A stretch of 36,756 bases of DNA from Streptomyces sp. ISL-66 (GTDB taxonomy: Bacteria; Actinomycetota; Actinomycetes; Streptomycetales; Streptomycetaceae). The stretch spans positions 1 to 36,756 of the forward strand of contig NZ_JAGGOW010000110.1 in NCBI RefSeq assembly GCF_018614135.1. Direction: 5' to 3'. Below are positions 7,345 to 15,293 of this stretch, piece after piece (position 1 is the stretch's first letter; each line of letters starts with the position of its first letter). Below the pieces are notes generated by a model. The model ran no database searches and had not been told where the DNA came from. It was given only the letters and a program-made list of their open reading frames with translations. A program made the translations under genes and the position numbers.

Positions 7345-9168
7345 CTACTTGACGACGGTGATCCGGTCCGCCGTCGGGACGGCCAGCGGGGCCGTCTGCG
7401 AGGAGTGCCCGGCCAGGTAGGCGTTGAAGACGTCCAGGTCGGACGCGCCCACCAGCTTGTTCTTGTGCTCCTTCAGGACCGTGAAGCCGTCGCCGCCGCC
7501 CGCGAGGAACTCGTTCATCGCGACGCGGTAGGTCTTGGCGGGGTCGATCGCCGCGCCGTTCAGCTTCACGGAGTCCACGACGATGCGCTCGGCGCCCGCC
7601 TTGGTGGTGTCCAGGGTGTAGGTGAAGCCCTTGGAGACCTGCAGGATCTTCGGGTTCGGGCCGTTGACCGTGCCGCTGACCTGCTGCTGGAGCATGGTGA
7701 CCAGCTGGGCGCCGGTCAGGTCGACGACGTTCATCATGTTGGTGAACGGCTGGACCGTGTATGACTCGCCGTACGTCACCACCCCGTCGCCCTCGCCGCC
7801 CGCCGCCTTGTAGGCGAGGTCGGCGCGGATGCCGCCCGGGTTCATGACGGCGAGCTGGGCGCCGCCCTTGTCGGCCGGGGCCAGGGCCTCGAGCTGCGCG
7901 TCGGCGATCACGTCGCCGAGCGGCTTCTCGAACTCCGCCGAGCCGCGTCCCGCGATGTCCCCGGCGATGTAACCCATCGGACGGCTCGCGATCGGCGCGG
8001 CGAGCGCGTTCCAGCGCTGGATCAGCGCGGTCAGGTCCGGGGCCTTGGGCTGGTCCCGGTTCACGACCTTCTGGACCGGCTTCGGCGCGGCGACCGGCGT
8101 ACGGACGATGTCCTTGGTCTTGCGGTCGTACGTGAGGGTGGTGTCCGTGAACAGCCGGCCGTAGGAGGCGGCCGAGGTGACCGTGCGCGGGTTGCCCGCC
8201 GGGTCGGGGATGTTGCAGGCGTACGCCTGGTGCGTGTGGCCGGTGACCAGGGCGTCGACCTTCGGCGAGACGTTCTTCGCGATGTCGACGATGGCCCCGG
8301 AGATGCCGGCGCCGGCGCCCGGTACGTCGCAGTCGTAGTTGTACGCGCCGCTCGCGGGCAGGCCGCCCTCGTGGACCAGCGCCACGATCGACTTCACGCC
8401 CTGCTTGTTCAGCTGCTCGGCGTACTTGTTGATCGTCTCGACCTCGTCGCCGAACGTGAGGCCCTTGACCCCGTCGGCGGTCACGACGTCGGGGGTGCCC
8501 TCCAGGGTGACGCCGATGAAGCCGATCTTCACGTCCCCCTTCTTCCAGACGAAGGTCGGGCTCATCATCGGGCGCTTCGTCTTCTCCTCGACGACGTTCG
8601 CCGCGAGGTACTGGAAGTCCGCGCCGTCGAAGCCCTTGCCGTACTCGAAGCAGCCCTCGACCGGGTGGCAGCCGCCGTACTGCATGCGGCGCAGCTCGGT
8701 CTTGCCCTCGTCGAACTCGTGGTTGCCGACGCTGGTGACGTCCAGTTCGAGGTCGTTGAGGGCCTCGATGGTGGGCTCGTCGTGGAAGAGGCCAGACACC
8801 ATCGGGCTGGCGCCGATCATGTCGCCGGCCGCCGCGGTGACGGAGTACGGGTGGCCCTTTCGGGCCTCGCGCAGGCCGGTCGCCAGGTACTCGACTCCGC
8901 CCGCGGGTATGGATTTGGTGGTGCCGTCGGCCTGCCGCTCGGCCACGGTGCCGGAGGAGCCCTGCGGGGGCTCCAGCGTGCCGTGGAGGTCGTTGAACGA
9001 CAGCATCTGCACGTCGACGGTACGGCCGTTGTCGTGGCCGTCGCCGCCACCACTCGCGGCACCGGCCGGAAGGGCGGCGGCGACCAGCGCACCGGCCGCC
9101 GTCGTGACGGCGAGGGCGGTGAGGGTCAACCGGCGGGTTCGGCGGTGCCGTTGTGGCGTCGCTGACAT
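7345..9168 (-). CDS. Secreted 5'-nucleotidase / UshA-like metallophosphatase
   Basis: A 607-aa exported enzyme releasing phosphate from nucleotides. The signal peptide is residues about 1-38 (RRTRRLTLTALAVTTAAG to LPAGAAS). The metallophosphoesterase domain (about 50-345) shows the metal-binding motifs FNDLHG, GDMIGASP, GNHEFDEG and GHTHQAYAC. The 5'-nucleotidase C-terminal domain (about 400-575) has the substrate-binding NPGGIRADL, FTNMMNVVDLTG and MNEFLAGGGDGF segments. ATG 9168 is preceded by AGGGGAC. It has its own promoter region, facing mshD divergently, in which 11-nt tandem repeats occur. With ppk, pst and pit nearby it belongs functionally to phosphate scavenging; PhoP control is inference. 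No anchor motif is seen at the C-terminus, so the enzyme is likely released. Confidence 0.92.
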   Translation of the reverse strand: MSATPQRHRRTRRLTLTALAVTTAAGALVAAALPAGAASGGGDGHDNGRTVDVQMLSFNDLHGTLEPPQGSSGTVAERQADGTTKSIPAGGVEYLATGLREARKGHPYSVTAAAGDMIGASPMVSGLFHDEPTIEALNDLELDVTSVGNHEFDEGKTELRRMQYGGCHPVEGCFEYGKGFDGADFQYLAANVVEEKTKRPMMSPTFVWKKGDVKIGFIGVTLEGTPDVVTADGVKGLTFGDEVETINKYAEQLNKQGVKSIVALVHEGGLPASGAYNYDCDVPGAGAGISGAIVDIAKNVSPKVDALVTGHTHQAYACNIPDPAGNPRTVTSAASYGRLFTDTTLTYDRKTKDIVRTPVAAPKPVQKVVNRDQPKAPDLTALIQRWNALAAPIASRPMGYIAGDIAGRGSAEFEKPLGDVIADAQLEALAPADKGGAQLAVMNPGGIRADLAYKAAGGEGDGVVTYGESYTVQPFTNMMNVVDLTGAQLVTMLQQQVSGTVNGPNPKILQVSKGFTYTLDTTKAGAERIVVDSVKLNGAAIDPAKTYRVAMNEFLAGGGDGFTVLKEHKNKLVGASDLDVFNAYLAGHSSQTAPLAVPTADRITVVK

Positions 9169-9247
9169 TTAGTCCCCTTTGCGGACAGCGATACGTCTTG
9201 GGAGGTCTGGGGAAGCCTAGAGTCAACGCGCGTAGCGCGACAGGGGG

Positions 9248-9269
9248 TAGCTGGTATCGAGCTGGTTAC
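9248..9269 (-). promoter_or_regulatory. 11-nt tandem repeat, possible degenerate PHO box
   Basis: On the minus strand, GTAACCAGCTC and GATACCAGCTA are adjacent 11-nt units about 80-100 nt upstream of the nucleotidase start. The period equals that of Streptomyces PHO boxes and each unit contains ACC, but the GTTC part is poorly matched. It could alternatively serve divergent mshD. Confidence 0.3.
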
Positions 9270-9337
9270 GCACACGAGACGCGAGGCCGTCGCGCCCGTG
9301 CCAGCGCGGGCTCCCGCCGTGGTCGTAGGCTCGGCTC

Positions 9338-10270
9338 ATGACTGACGACGCAGCAGCGACCCTGGAGCCGGGACGCCAGATCGAGACCCTCGACGAACTG
9401 ACGGAGGAACAGGCCGACGCCGTCCTCGCCCTCATCGAGGAGGCGGCACGCAGCGACGGCACCACCGCCGTGTCCGAGCAGGGCCGACTCCAACTGCGCG
9501 GCGGGTCGCGCGAGGGGATCCGGCACTTCCTGCTCACCGAGCGCGGCCGGCTCGCCGGATACGGGCAGCTGGAGGACACCGACCCGGTGGAGGCACCCGC
9601 CGCCGAGCTCGTCGTCCACCCCTCGATGCGCGGCCGCGGTCACGGGCGGGCCCTGGGCACCGCCCTGCTGGCCGCCTCCGGCAAGCGGATCCGGGTGTGG
9701 GCGCACGGCGGCAAGTCCGCCGCCCGCCACCTCGCGCAGGTCCTCGGCCTGACCCTGTTCCGCGAGCTGCGCCAGCTGCGCCGCCCGCTCGGCGCGGGCG
9801 CCCCGCCGCTGCCGGAACCGGTCCTCCCGCCGGGCGTGACGGTACGCACCTTCGTGCCCGGCGCCGACGACGCGGCCTGGCTCGCCACCAACGCCGCCGC
9901 CTTCGCCCACCACCCGGAGCAGGGCTCCCTGGTGCAGCGGGACCTGAACGACCGCGTCGCGCAGCCCTGGTTCGACGCCAAGGGCTTCTTCCTCGCCGAG
10001 CGGGACGGCGAACTCGTCGGCTTCCACTGGACGAAGGTCCACGCCGAGCAGCAGCTCGGCGAGGTCTACGTGGTCGGCGTCCGCCCCGACGCCCAGGGCG
10101 GCGGCCTCGGCAAGGCCCTCACCGCGATCGGCCTGCGCCACCTGGCCGCCGCCGGCCTCCCCACGGCCATGCTCTACGTCGACGCCGACAACCCGGCCGC
10201 ACTGGCCGTCTACGAATCCCTGGGCTTCGTCACCCACGAAACGGACCTGATGTACCGCACCGAAAGCTGA
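9338..10270 (+). CDS. mshD: Mycothiol synthase
   Basis: A 310-aa enzyme that acetylates Cys-GlcN-Ins with acetyl-CoA, the last step of mycothiol synthesis, giving the main actinobacterial redox thiol. It has two tandem GNAT domains. The N-terminal one (about residues 15-150) includes ELVVHPSMRGRGHGRALGTA. The C-terminal, catalytic one (about 165-308) includes the acetyl-CoA loop VGVRPDAQGGGLGKALTAI and the final LYVDADNPAALAVYESLGF. Length and two-domain layout match MshD. ATG 9338 has no strong ribosome binding site, so the message may be leaderless or short-leadered. It is a single-gene unit, divergent from the nucleotidase and ended by a GC hairpin. Confidence 0.93.
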   Translation: MTDDAAATLEPGRQIETLDELTEEQADAVLALIEEAARSDGTTAVSEQGRLQLRGGSREGIRHFLLTERGRLAGYGQLEDTDPVEAPAAELVVHPSMRGRGHGRALGTALLAASGKRIRVWAHGGKSAARHLAQVLGLTLFRELRQLRRPLGAGAPPLPEPVLPPGVTVRTFVPGADDAAWLATNAAAFAHHPEQGSLVQRDLNDRVAQPWFDAKGFFLAERDGELVGFHWTKVHAEQQLGEVYVVGVRPDAQGGGLGKALTAIGLRHLAAAGLPTAMLYVDADNPAALAVYESLGFVTHETDLMYRTES

Positions 10271-10284
10271 CCGCGCGCGGGGGA

Positions 10285-10306
10285 GGGCGGGGGCCGCGCC
10301 CCGCCC
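10285..10306 (+). terminator. Hairpin after mshD
   Basis: GGGCGGGG / CCCCGCCC with a 6-nt loop begins 15 nt after the mshD stop and precedes the ppk promoter region. No U-tract. Confidence 0.5.
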
Positions 10307-10360
10307 GCAGCCCCGGCCCGCACGGCGCGGCCGTCCGCCCGGACCCTGGAAGCCATACGC

Positions 10361-10382
10361 CATTAACCGGGCATTAACGCAC
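10361..10382 (+). promoter_or_regulatory. Candidate PHO box of ppk
   Basis: CATTAACCGGG and CATTAACGCAC are adjacent 11-nt direct repeats 94-115 nt before the chosen ppk start. PhoP of Streptomyces binds 11-nt repeats with a TTCACC-like core (TTAACC is a tolerated variant). From memory, ppk is PhoP-activated in S. lividans. Site assignment is inference. Confidence 0.55.
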
Positions 10383-10475
10383 GGTCGCGAAGCTGACGAC
10401 ATGCAGCCCCGACTCCGACTGACGGCCGACACTTCCGACGCGCCTGTCCTCCCGCGTGCGCGGAAGAATGGAGTC

Positions 10476-12755
10476 ATGAGCCACAAGCCCAGCGCAGCGG
10501 CGCCCACCGACGTTCCCTCCCAGCTGCCGTCCCACGCGTCCGCGGCCTCCTCGGAAGCCGTGGCCTCGCGCGCCGCCAGCGGCGCCCACGCGCGGCTCGG
10601 TTCCATAGCCGCCCACCGCCCGCACGTGGACCTGGAACCGGACATCGACGCGGATCTGGACTCCTACGAGGACAAGGACACCGGCGAGCTCCCCGCGGGC
10701 CGCTTCCTGGACCGGGAGCGCAGCTGGCTGGCCTTCAACGAGCGCGTCCTGGAGCTCGCCGAGGACCCGGCGACGCCCCTGCTGGAACGCGCGAACTTCC
10801 TGGCGATCTTCGCGAGCAACCTCGACGAGTTCTTCATGGTCCGCGTGGCCGGCCTCAAGCGCCGCATCGCGACCGGTGTCGCCACCCGTTCGGCCTCGGG
10901 ACTGCAGCCCCGCGAGGTGCTGGACCAGATCTGGACCCGCTCCCGCGAGCTCATGGCCCGCCACGCCGCCTGCTTCCAGCAGGACATCTCCCCGCAGCTC
11001 GCCGAGGAGGGCGTCCACCTCATCCGGTGGCCCGACCTCACCGAGAAGGAGCAGGCCCGCCTCTTCACCCTGTTCCGCAACCAGATCTTCCCGGTGCTGA
11101 CCCCGCTGGCCGTGGACCCCGCGCACCCGTTCCCGTACATCTCCGGCCTCTCTCTGAACCTGGCCGTGGTCGTACGCAATCCCGTCAGCGGCCACCGCCA
11201 CTTCGCCCGGGTCAAGGTCCCTCCGCTCCTCTCCCGCTTCCTGGAGGCCTCCCCGCAGCGCTACGTCCCCCTGGAGGACGTCATCGCCGCGCACCTGGAG
11301 GAGCTGTTCCCCGGCATGGAGGTGCTCGCGCACCACATGTTCCGCGTGACCCGCAACGAGGACCTGGAGGTCGAGGAGGACGACGCCGAGAACCTCCTCC
11401 AGGCCCTGGAGAAGGAGCTCATGCGGCGCCGCTTCGGGCCGCCGGTCCGCCTGGAGGTCGAGGAGTCCATCGACCCCGGCGTCCTGGACCTCCTCGTGCA
11501 GGAGCTGAAGGTCAACCCCTCCGAGGTGTACCCGCTGCCCGGCCCGCTGGACCTGACCGCGCTCTTCGGGATCGCCTCGCTGGACCGGCCCGAGCTGAAG
11601 TTCACGAAGTTCGTCGCCGGCACGCACCGCGACCTCGCCGAGGTCGAGTCCGCGTCCGCGCCCGACATCTTCGCCGCGCTGCGCGCACGGGACGTGCTGC
11701 TGCACCACCCGTACGACTCCTTCTCCACCTCCGTGCAGGCCTTCCTGGAGCAGGCCGCCGGCGACCCGGACGTCCTCGCCATCAAGCAGACCCTGTACCG
11801 GACCTCCGGCGACTCCCCCATCGTGGACGCCCTGATCGACGCCGCCGAAGCCGGCAAGCAGGTCCTCGTACTCGTCGAGATCAAGGCCCGCTTCGACGAG
11901 CAGGCCAACATCAAGTGGGCGCGCAAGCTGGAGGAGTCCGGCTGCCACGTCGTCTACGGCCTCGTCGGCCTCAAGACGCACTGCAAGCTCTCGCTCGTCG
12001 TCCGCCAGGAGGGCGACCAGCTGCGCCGCTACTCCCACGTCGGCACCGGGAACTACCACCCCAAAACGGCACGGCTCTACGAGGACCTCGGCCTGCTCAC
12101 CGCCGACCCGCAAGTCGGCGCCGACCTCTCCGACCTCTTCAACCGGCTGTCCGGCTACTCGCGCCGCGAGACCTACCGCCGGCTGCTGGTGGCCCCGCGC
12201 TCGCTGCGCGACGGGCTGATCTCCCGGATCGACAAGGAGGCCGCACACCACCGGGCCGGCCGCCCCGCGTACGTCCGCCTCAAGTTGAACTCCATCGTCG
12301 ACGAGGCGCTGATCGACTCCCTCTACCGGGCCTCGCAGGCGGGGGTCCCCGTGGACATCTGGGTCCGCGGCATCTGCGCGATCCGCCCCGGGGTCCCCGG
12401 GCTCTCGGACAACGTCCGGGTCCGCTCGATCCTCGGCCGCTTCCTCGAACACTCCCGGGTCTTCGCCTTCGGCAACGGCGGCGAACCCGAGGTGTACATA
12501 GGCAGCGCCGACATGATGCACCGCAACCTCGACCGCCGTATCGAGGCACTGGTCAGGGTCGCCGACCCGGCCCACCGCGCGGCCCTGGACCGGCTGCTGG
12601 AGACCGGGATGTCCGACGCCACCTCCTCGTGGCACCTGGGCCCGGACGGCGAATGGACCCGGCACGGCACGGACGGCGAGGGCCAGCCGCTGCGGCACGT
12701 TCAGGAGATGCTCATAGACGCCCGGAGGCGCCGGCGTGGCTCAGTCAAACCATGA
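10476..12755 (+). CDS. ppk: Polyphosphate kinase 1
   Basis: A 759-aa enzyme that reversibly transfers the ATP gamma-phosphate to polyphosphate chains. ATG 10476 is preferred because GGAG lies just upstream and the earlier ATG at 10401 sits close to the PHO-box-like repeats; this adds or removes 25 N-terminal residues. After a variable 60-residue N-terminus come the N domain (RSWLAFNERVLELAED), the head domain with NLDEFFMVRVAGLK, and the C1/C2 catalytic domains with IKQTLYRTSGDSPIVDAL, KARFDEQANI, THCKLSLVV and SHVGTGNYHPKTA (phospho-histidine loop region). The CHAD gene starts 20 nt before its stop. Polyphosphate here probably buffers phosphate imported by the adjacent Pst system. Confidence 0.95.
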   Translation: MSHKPSAAAPTDVPSQLPSHASAASSEAVASRAASGAHARLGSIAAHRPHVDLEPDIDADLDSYEDKDTGELPAGRFLDRERSWLAFNERVLELAEDPATPLLERANFLAIFASNLDEFFMVRVAGLKRRIATGVATRSASGLQPREVLDQIWTRSRELMARHAACFQQDISPQLAEEGVHLIRWPDLTEKEQARLFTLFRNQIFPVLTPLAVDPAHPFPYISGLSLNLAVVVRNPVSGHRHFARVKVPPLLSRFLEASPQRYVPLEDVIAAHLEELFPGMEVLAHHMFRVTRNEDLEVEEDDAENLLQALEKELMRRRFGPPVRLEVEESIDPGVLDLLVQELKVNPSEVYPLPGPLDLTALFGIASLDRPELKFTKFVAGTHRDLAEVESASAPDIFAALRARDVLLHHPYDSFSTSVQAFLEQAAGDPDVLAIKQTLYRTSGDSPIVDALIDAAEAGKQVLVLVEIKARFDEQANIKWARKLEESGCHVVYGLVGLKTHCKLSLVVRQEGDQLRRYSHVGTGNYHPKTARLYEDLGLLTADPQVGADLSDLFNRLSGYSRRETYRRLLVAPRSLRDGLISRIDKEAAHHRAGRPAYVRLKLNSIVDEALIDSLYRASQAGVPVDIWVRGICAIRPGVPGLSDNVRVRSILGRFLEHSRVFAFGNGGEPEVYIGSADMMHRNLDRRIEALVRVADPAHRAALDRLLETGMSDATSSWHLGPDGEWTRHGTDGEGQPLRHVQEMLIDARRRRRGSVKP

Positions 12756-13683
12756 CCCGACCGCGATCACGGCAGGCGACGTACTCGGTGCGTACCTGCG
12801 CGCACAGGCCACCGCCTTCCTGCGCGGGCTGCGCCTGCACGACGAGGGCGCGGCGAGCGGGGCCGCCGAGGGCGGCGAAGCGGCGCGCGGCCTGCGGGGG
12901 GCGGCGCGCCGGATCTCCTCGTCCCTGTCCACGTTCAGAGCGGTGGCCGAAACCGGCTGGGCGGACTCGCTGCGCACGGAGCTGGTGTGGCTCTCGGCGA
13001 CGCTGGCCGACGCGCACGCGTACGGCGCCCGCCTCACGCGGCTGATGGACGCCCTGCACCGGCTGTCGGGAAGCCCCGAGGTGCCCGCGCCCCGGGGTAC
13101 GGCGGGCTCGCTGACCGTGGGCTCGGCCCGGGCGGGCGCGCTGCTGGAGCGGCAGCTGACGCTGTCCCGCACGCGGGCGCACTCGGCGGCGCTCCAGGCC
13201 CTGGGCTCCTCCCGCTTCCACGCGGTCGCCGACGCGGTGGCCGTGCTGGCCTCGGAGGTCCCGCTGGACCCGGTCGCGGCGCGGGGCCGGGTGGACGACG
13301 TCCTGGTTCCCCTGGCGGAGGTGGCCGGATCCCGCCTGTCGGCGGCGGTGGCCGCCCTCCCCGCCCCCTCCCCCTCGCACCCGTACGACGCGGACCACGA
13401 CGGCCCGTGGAACGAGGTGCGCCGCCTGCTGCGGGTCCACCGGTACGCGCGGGAGGCGCTCGGCGAGGACGTGGCCCGGCTGGCGGCCGCCGGCGAGGCC
13501 CTGGACCGCCACCGGGACGCCGCGGAGGCCGCCGGGGCCTCGGCCACGGCGGCCCGCACGCCCCGTATCGCCCCCGCGACGGCCTACGCCCTCGGCGTCC
13601 TGCACGCGGACCAGCGGCACGAGGTCGAGGCCTCGCGGCTCGCCTTCCAGCACATCTGGCTGCCGGCTCCGGCGCAGGCCTGA
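12736..13683 (+). CDS. CHAD-domain polyphosphate-binding protein
   Basis: A 315-aa protein with the conserved-histidine alpha-helical domain. It reads as repeated amphipathic helices rich in Arg, Ala, Leu and His (GAYLRAQATAFLRGLRLHDEG, RGAARRISSSLSTFRAV, RTELVWLSATLADAHAYGARLTRLM, EVRRLLRVHRYAREALG). CHAD domains bind inorganic polyphosphate through basic surfaces and localise to polyphosphate granules (established for the family). GTG 12736 is supported by GGAGG at 12724-12728 and lies 20 nt inside ppk, so the two are translationally coupled. The likely role is to bind, protect or localise the polymer made by Ppk; this is inference from family and coupling. No CYTH domain is attached. Confidence 0.85.
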   Translation: MAQSNHDPTAITAGDVLGAYLRAQATAFLRGLRLHDEGAASGAAEGGEAARGLRGAARRISSSLSTFRAVAETGWADSLRTELVWLSATLADAHAYGARLTRLMDALHRLSGSPEVPAPRGTAGSLTVGSARAGALLERQLTLSRTRAHSAALQALGSSRFHAVADAVAVLASEVPLDPVAARGRVDDVLVPLAEVAGSRLSAAVAALPAPSPSHPYDADHDGPWNEVRRLLRVHRYAREALGEDVARLAAAGEALDRHRDAAEAAGASATAARTPRIAPATAYALGVLHADQRHEVEASRLAFQHIWLPAPAQA

Positions 13684-13684
13684 C

Positions 13685-13726
13685 CTTTCGGCCCTGCCCC
13701 TTCGGCCCTGCCCCTTCGGCCCTGAC
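13685..13726. repeat. Three tandem 14-nt units upstream of pstS
   Basis: The unit CCTTCGGCCCTGCC occurs at 13685, 13699 and 13713, with one mismatch in the first copy and one in the last. The array starts just after the CHAD stop and lies about 120 nt upstream of the PHO box, so it could be an extra regulatory element for pstS or a slipped-strand repeat. Confidence 0.75.
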
Positions 13727-13847
13727 TACTTCCGGCCACGACGTCCCGCTTCCGGGCCGTCGGCGTGGTCACGCTACGGTAACGGCGGGACAACGGGGGA
13801 TGTCGTCGGATGGCGAACCCTGCCTCCGCACCACCCCGCCCGCCACG

Positions 13848-13891
13848 GTTCACCATCCGTTCACCTACCCCGGTCGGCCGCTTCACCTGAT
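13848..13891 (+). promoter_or_regulatory. PHO box of pstS (four 11-nt units)
   Basis: Units start at 13848 (GTTCACCATCC), 13859 (GTTCACCTACC), 13870 (degenerate, CCGGTCGGCCG) and 13881 (CTTCACCTGAT). Two match the Streptomyces PhoP core GTTCACC exactly and a third differs by one base. The usual pattern is PhoP replacing the -35 contact; a -10-like TAACGT follows at 13897. The rest of the 344-nt gene-free stretch 13684-14027 holds the 14-nt repeats upstream and a leader of about 120 nt ending in GGAAGGA before the start. Confidence 0.88.
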
Positions 13892-14027
13892 CTGCCTAAC
13901 GTCGTAGGAGCAAGGAGAGAGTCGCGGCCACGGCGAGCGGTTCCCCCGGGCAAACCGACGTAGTCCTCTTCGCACGCCGCCCCGATCCAGAAAGCGGCCG
14001 GCGGCTTCTGGAAGGAAACACCCGAAA

Positions 14028-15164
14028 GTGACGCTTCAGCGCAAGAGCATGCTTCGTGCCTCCGCCCTCGGGGCGCTCGTCGTGTCCGGTGCCCTGGTCC
14101 TCACGGCGTGCGGCTCGGACGACAACACCAAGAACGACGCCGGCACGCCCGGCAAGTCGACCGCAGCGGTGAGCGACATCAAGTGCGACGGCGCCAAGGG
14201 CAAGGTCCTGGCCTCCGGCTCCTCCGCGCAGAAGAACGCGGTCGACCTGTGGATCAAGAACTACATGGCGGCCTGCTCCGGCGTCGAGGTGAACTACAAG
14301 TCCTCCTCCTCCGGTGAGGGCATCGTCGCCTTCAACCAGGGCACCGTCGGCTTCGCCGGTACGGACTCCGCGCTGAAGCCCGAAGCCGTCGAGGAGTCGA
14401 AGAAGATCTGCACCGGCGGCCAGGGCATCGACCTGCCCATGGTCGGCGGCCCGATCGCCCTCGGCTTCAACGTCGCCGGCGTGGACAAGCTGAACCTCGA
14501 CGCCACCACGATCGCCAACATCTTCAACGACAAGATCAAGAAGTGGGACGACGAGGCGATCAAGAAGCTGAACCCCGGCGTCACGCTTCCCCCCACCGCG
14601 ATCCAGGCGTTCCACCGCTCCGAGGACTCGGGCACCACCGAGAACCTGGGCAAGTACCTCAAGGCCGCCGCTCCCGAAGCCTGGACGTACGAGGCCGCGA
14701 AGAAGTGGCCGGCCCCGGGCGGCCAGGCCGCCTCCGGCTCCGCCGGCGTCGCCTCGCAGGTCAAGGCCGTCGACGGTGCGATCGGCTACTTCGAGCTCTC
14801 CTACGCCTCCTCGCAGAGCATCAAGACCGTGGACGTGAACACGGGCGCCGCCACTCCGGTCAAGGCCACCGGCGAGAACGCCTCCAAGGCCATCGCCGCC
14901 GCCAAGATCTCCGGCACCGGTTCCGACCTGGCGCTCAAGCTCGACTACACCACCAAGTCCGAGGGCGCCTACCCGATCGTCCTGGTGACCTACGAGGTCG
15001 TCTGCGACAAGGGCAACAAGGCCGAGACGCTCCCGACCGTGAAGTCCTTCCTGAACTACACCGCGTCCGACGCCGGTCAGAAGGTCCTGACCGAGAACGG
15101 CTACGCCCCGATCCCGGCCGAGATCAACACCAAGGTCCGCGAAGTGATCGCGACCCTCAGCTAG
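14028..15164 (+). CDS. pstS: Phosphate ABC transporter substrate-binding lipoprotein PstS
   Basis: A 378-aa extracytoplasmic phosphate-binding protein. It has a lipoprotein signal, with the lipobox LTAC at about residues 25-28, followed by an Asp/Asn/Lys-rich linker. Phosphate-binding loops typical of PstS are visible: SGSSAQKNAVDLW, YKSSSSGEGIVAF, FAGTDSAL and RSEDSGTTENLGKYL. GTG 14028 has GGAAGGA at 14010-14016; ATG 14049 in the same frame would leave a shorter signal peptide. It is the first gene of pstSCAB, preceded by a strong PHO box, and followed by a stem-loop that probably lets pstS be made in excess over the membrane components. Confidence 0.96.
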   Translation: MTLQRKSMLRASALGALVVSGALVLTACGSDDNTKNDAGTPGKSTAAVSDIKCDGAKGKVLASGSSAQKNAVDLWIKNYMAACSGVEVNYKSSSSGEGIVAFNQGTVGFAGTDSALKPEAVEESKKICTGGQGIDLPMVGGPIALGFNVAGVDKLNLDATTIANIFNDKIKKWDDEAIKKLNPGVTLPPTAIQAFHRSEDSGTTENLGKYLKAAAPEAWTYEAAKKWPAPGGQAASGSAGVASQVKAVDGAIGYFELSYASSQSIKTVDVNTGAATPVKATGENASKAIAAAKISGTGSDLALKLDYTTKSEGAYPIVLVTYEVVCDKGNKAETLPTVKSFLNYTASDAGQKVLTENGYAPIPAEINTKVREVIATLS

Positions 15165-15171
15165 GCCTGAC

Positions 15172-15221
15172 CCCCGGGACCACCGGTCCGCTCCCCGCCG
15201 GGGGACGGACCGGCCCCGGGG
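15172..15221 (+). terminator. Stem-loop between pstS and pstC, likely attenuator
   Basis: The core stem CCGGTCCG (15183-15190) pairs with CGGACCGG (15206-15213) around an inner CCCC-GCC-GGGG hairpin, with a further imperfect GC-rich outer stem. There is no U-tract. Such hairpins after the first gene commonly stabilise the binding-protein message or partly terminate transcription before the permease genes. Confidence 0.6.
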
Positions 15222-15293
15222 ACCCTCCCCTTCGCCCAGGGGATCCGGTGCACCGCCGCCAGGGGGCCTGCCCCCCATCAGACCGGAAAGATC

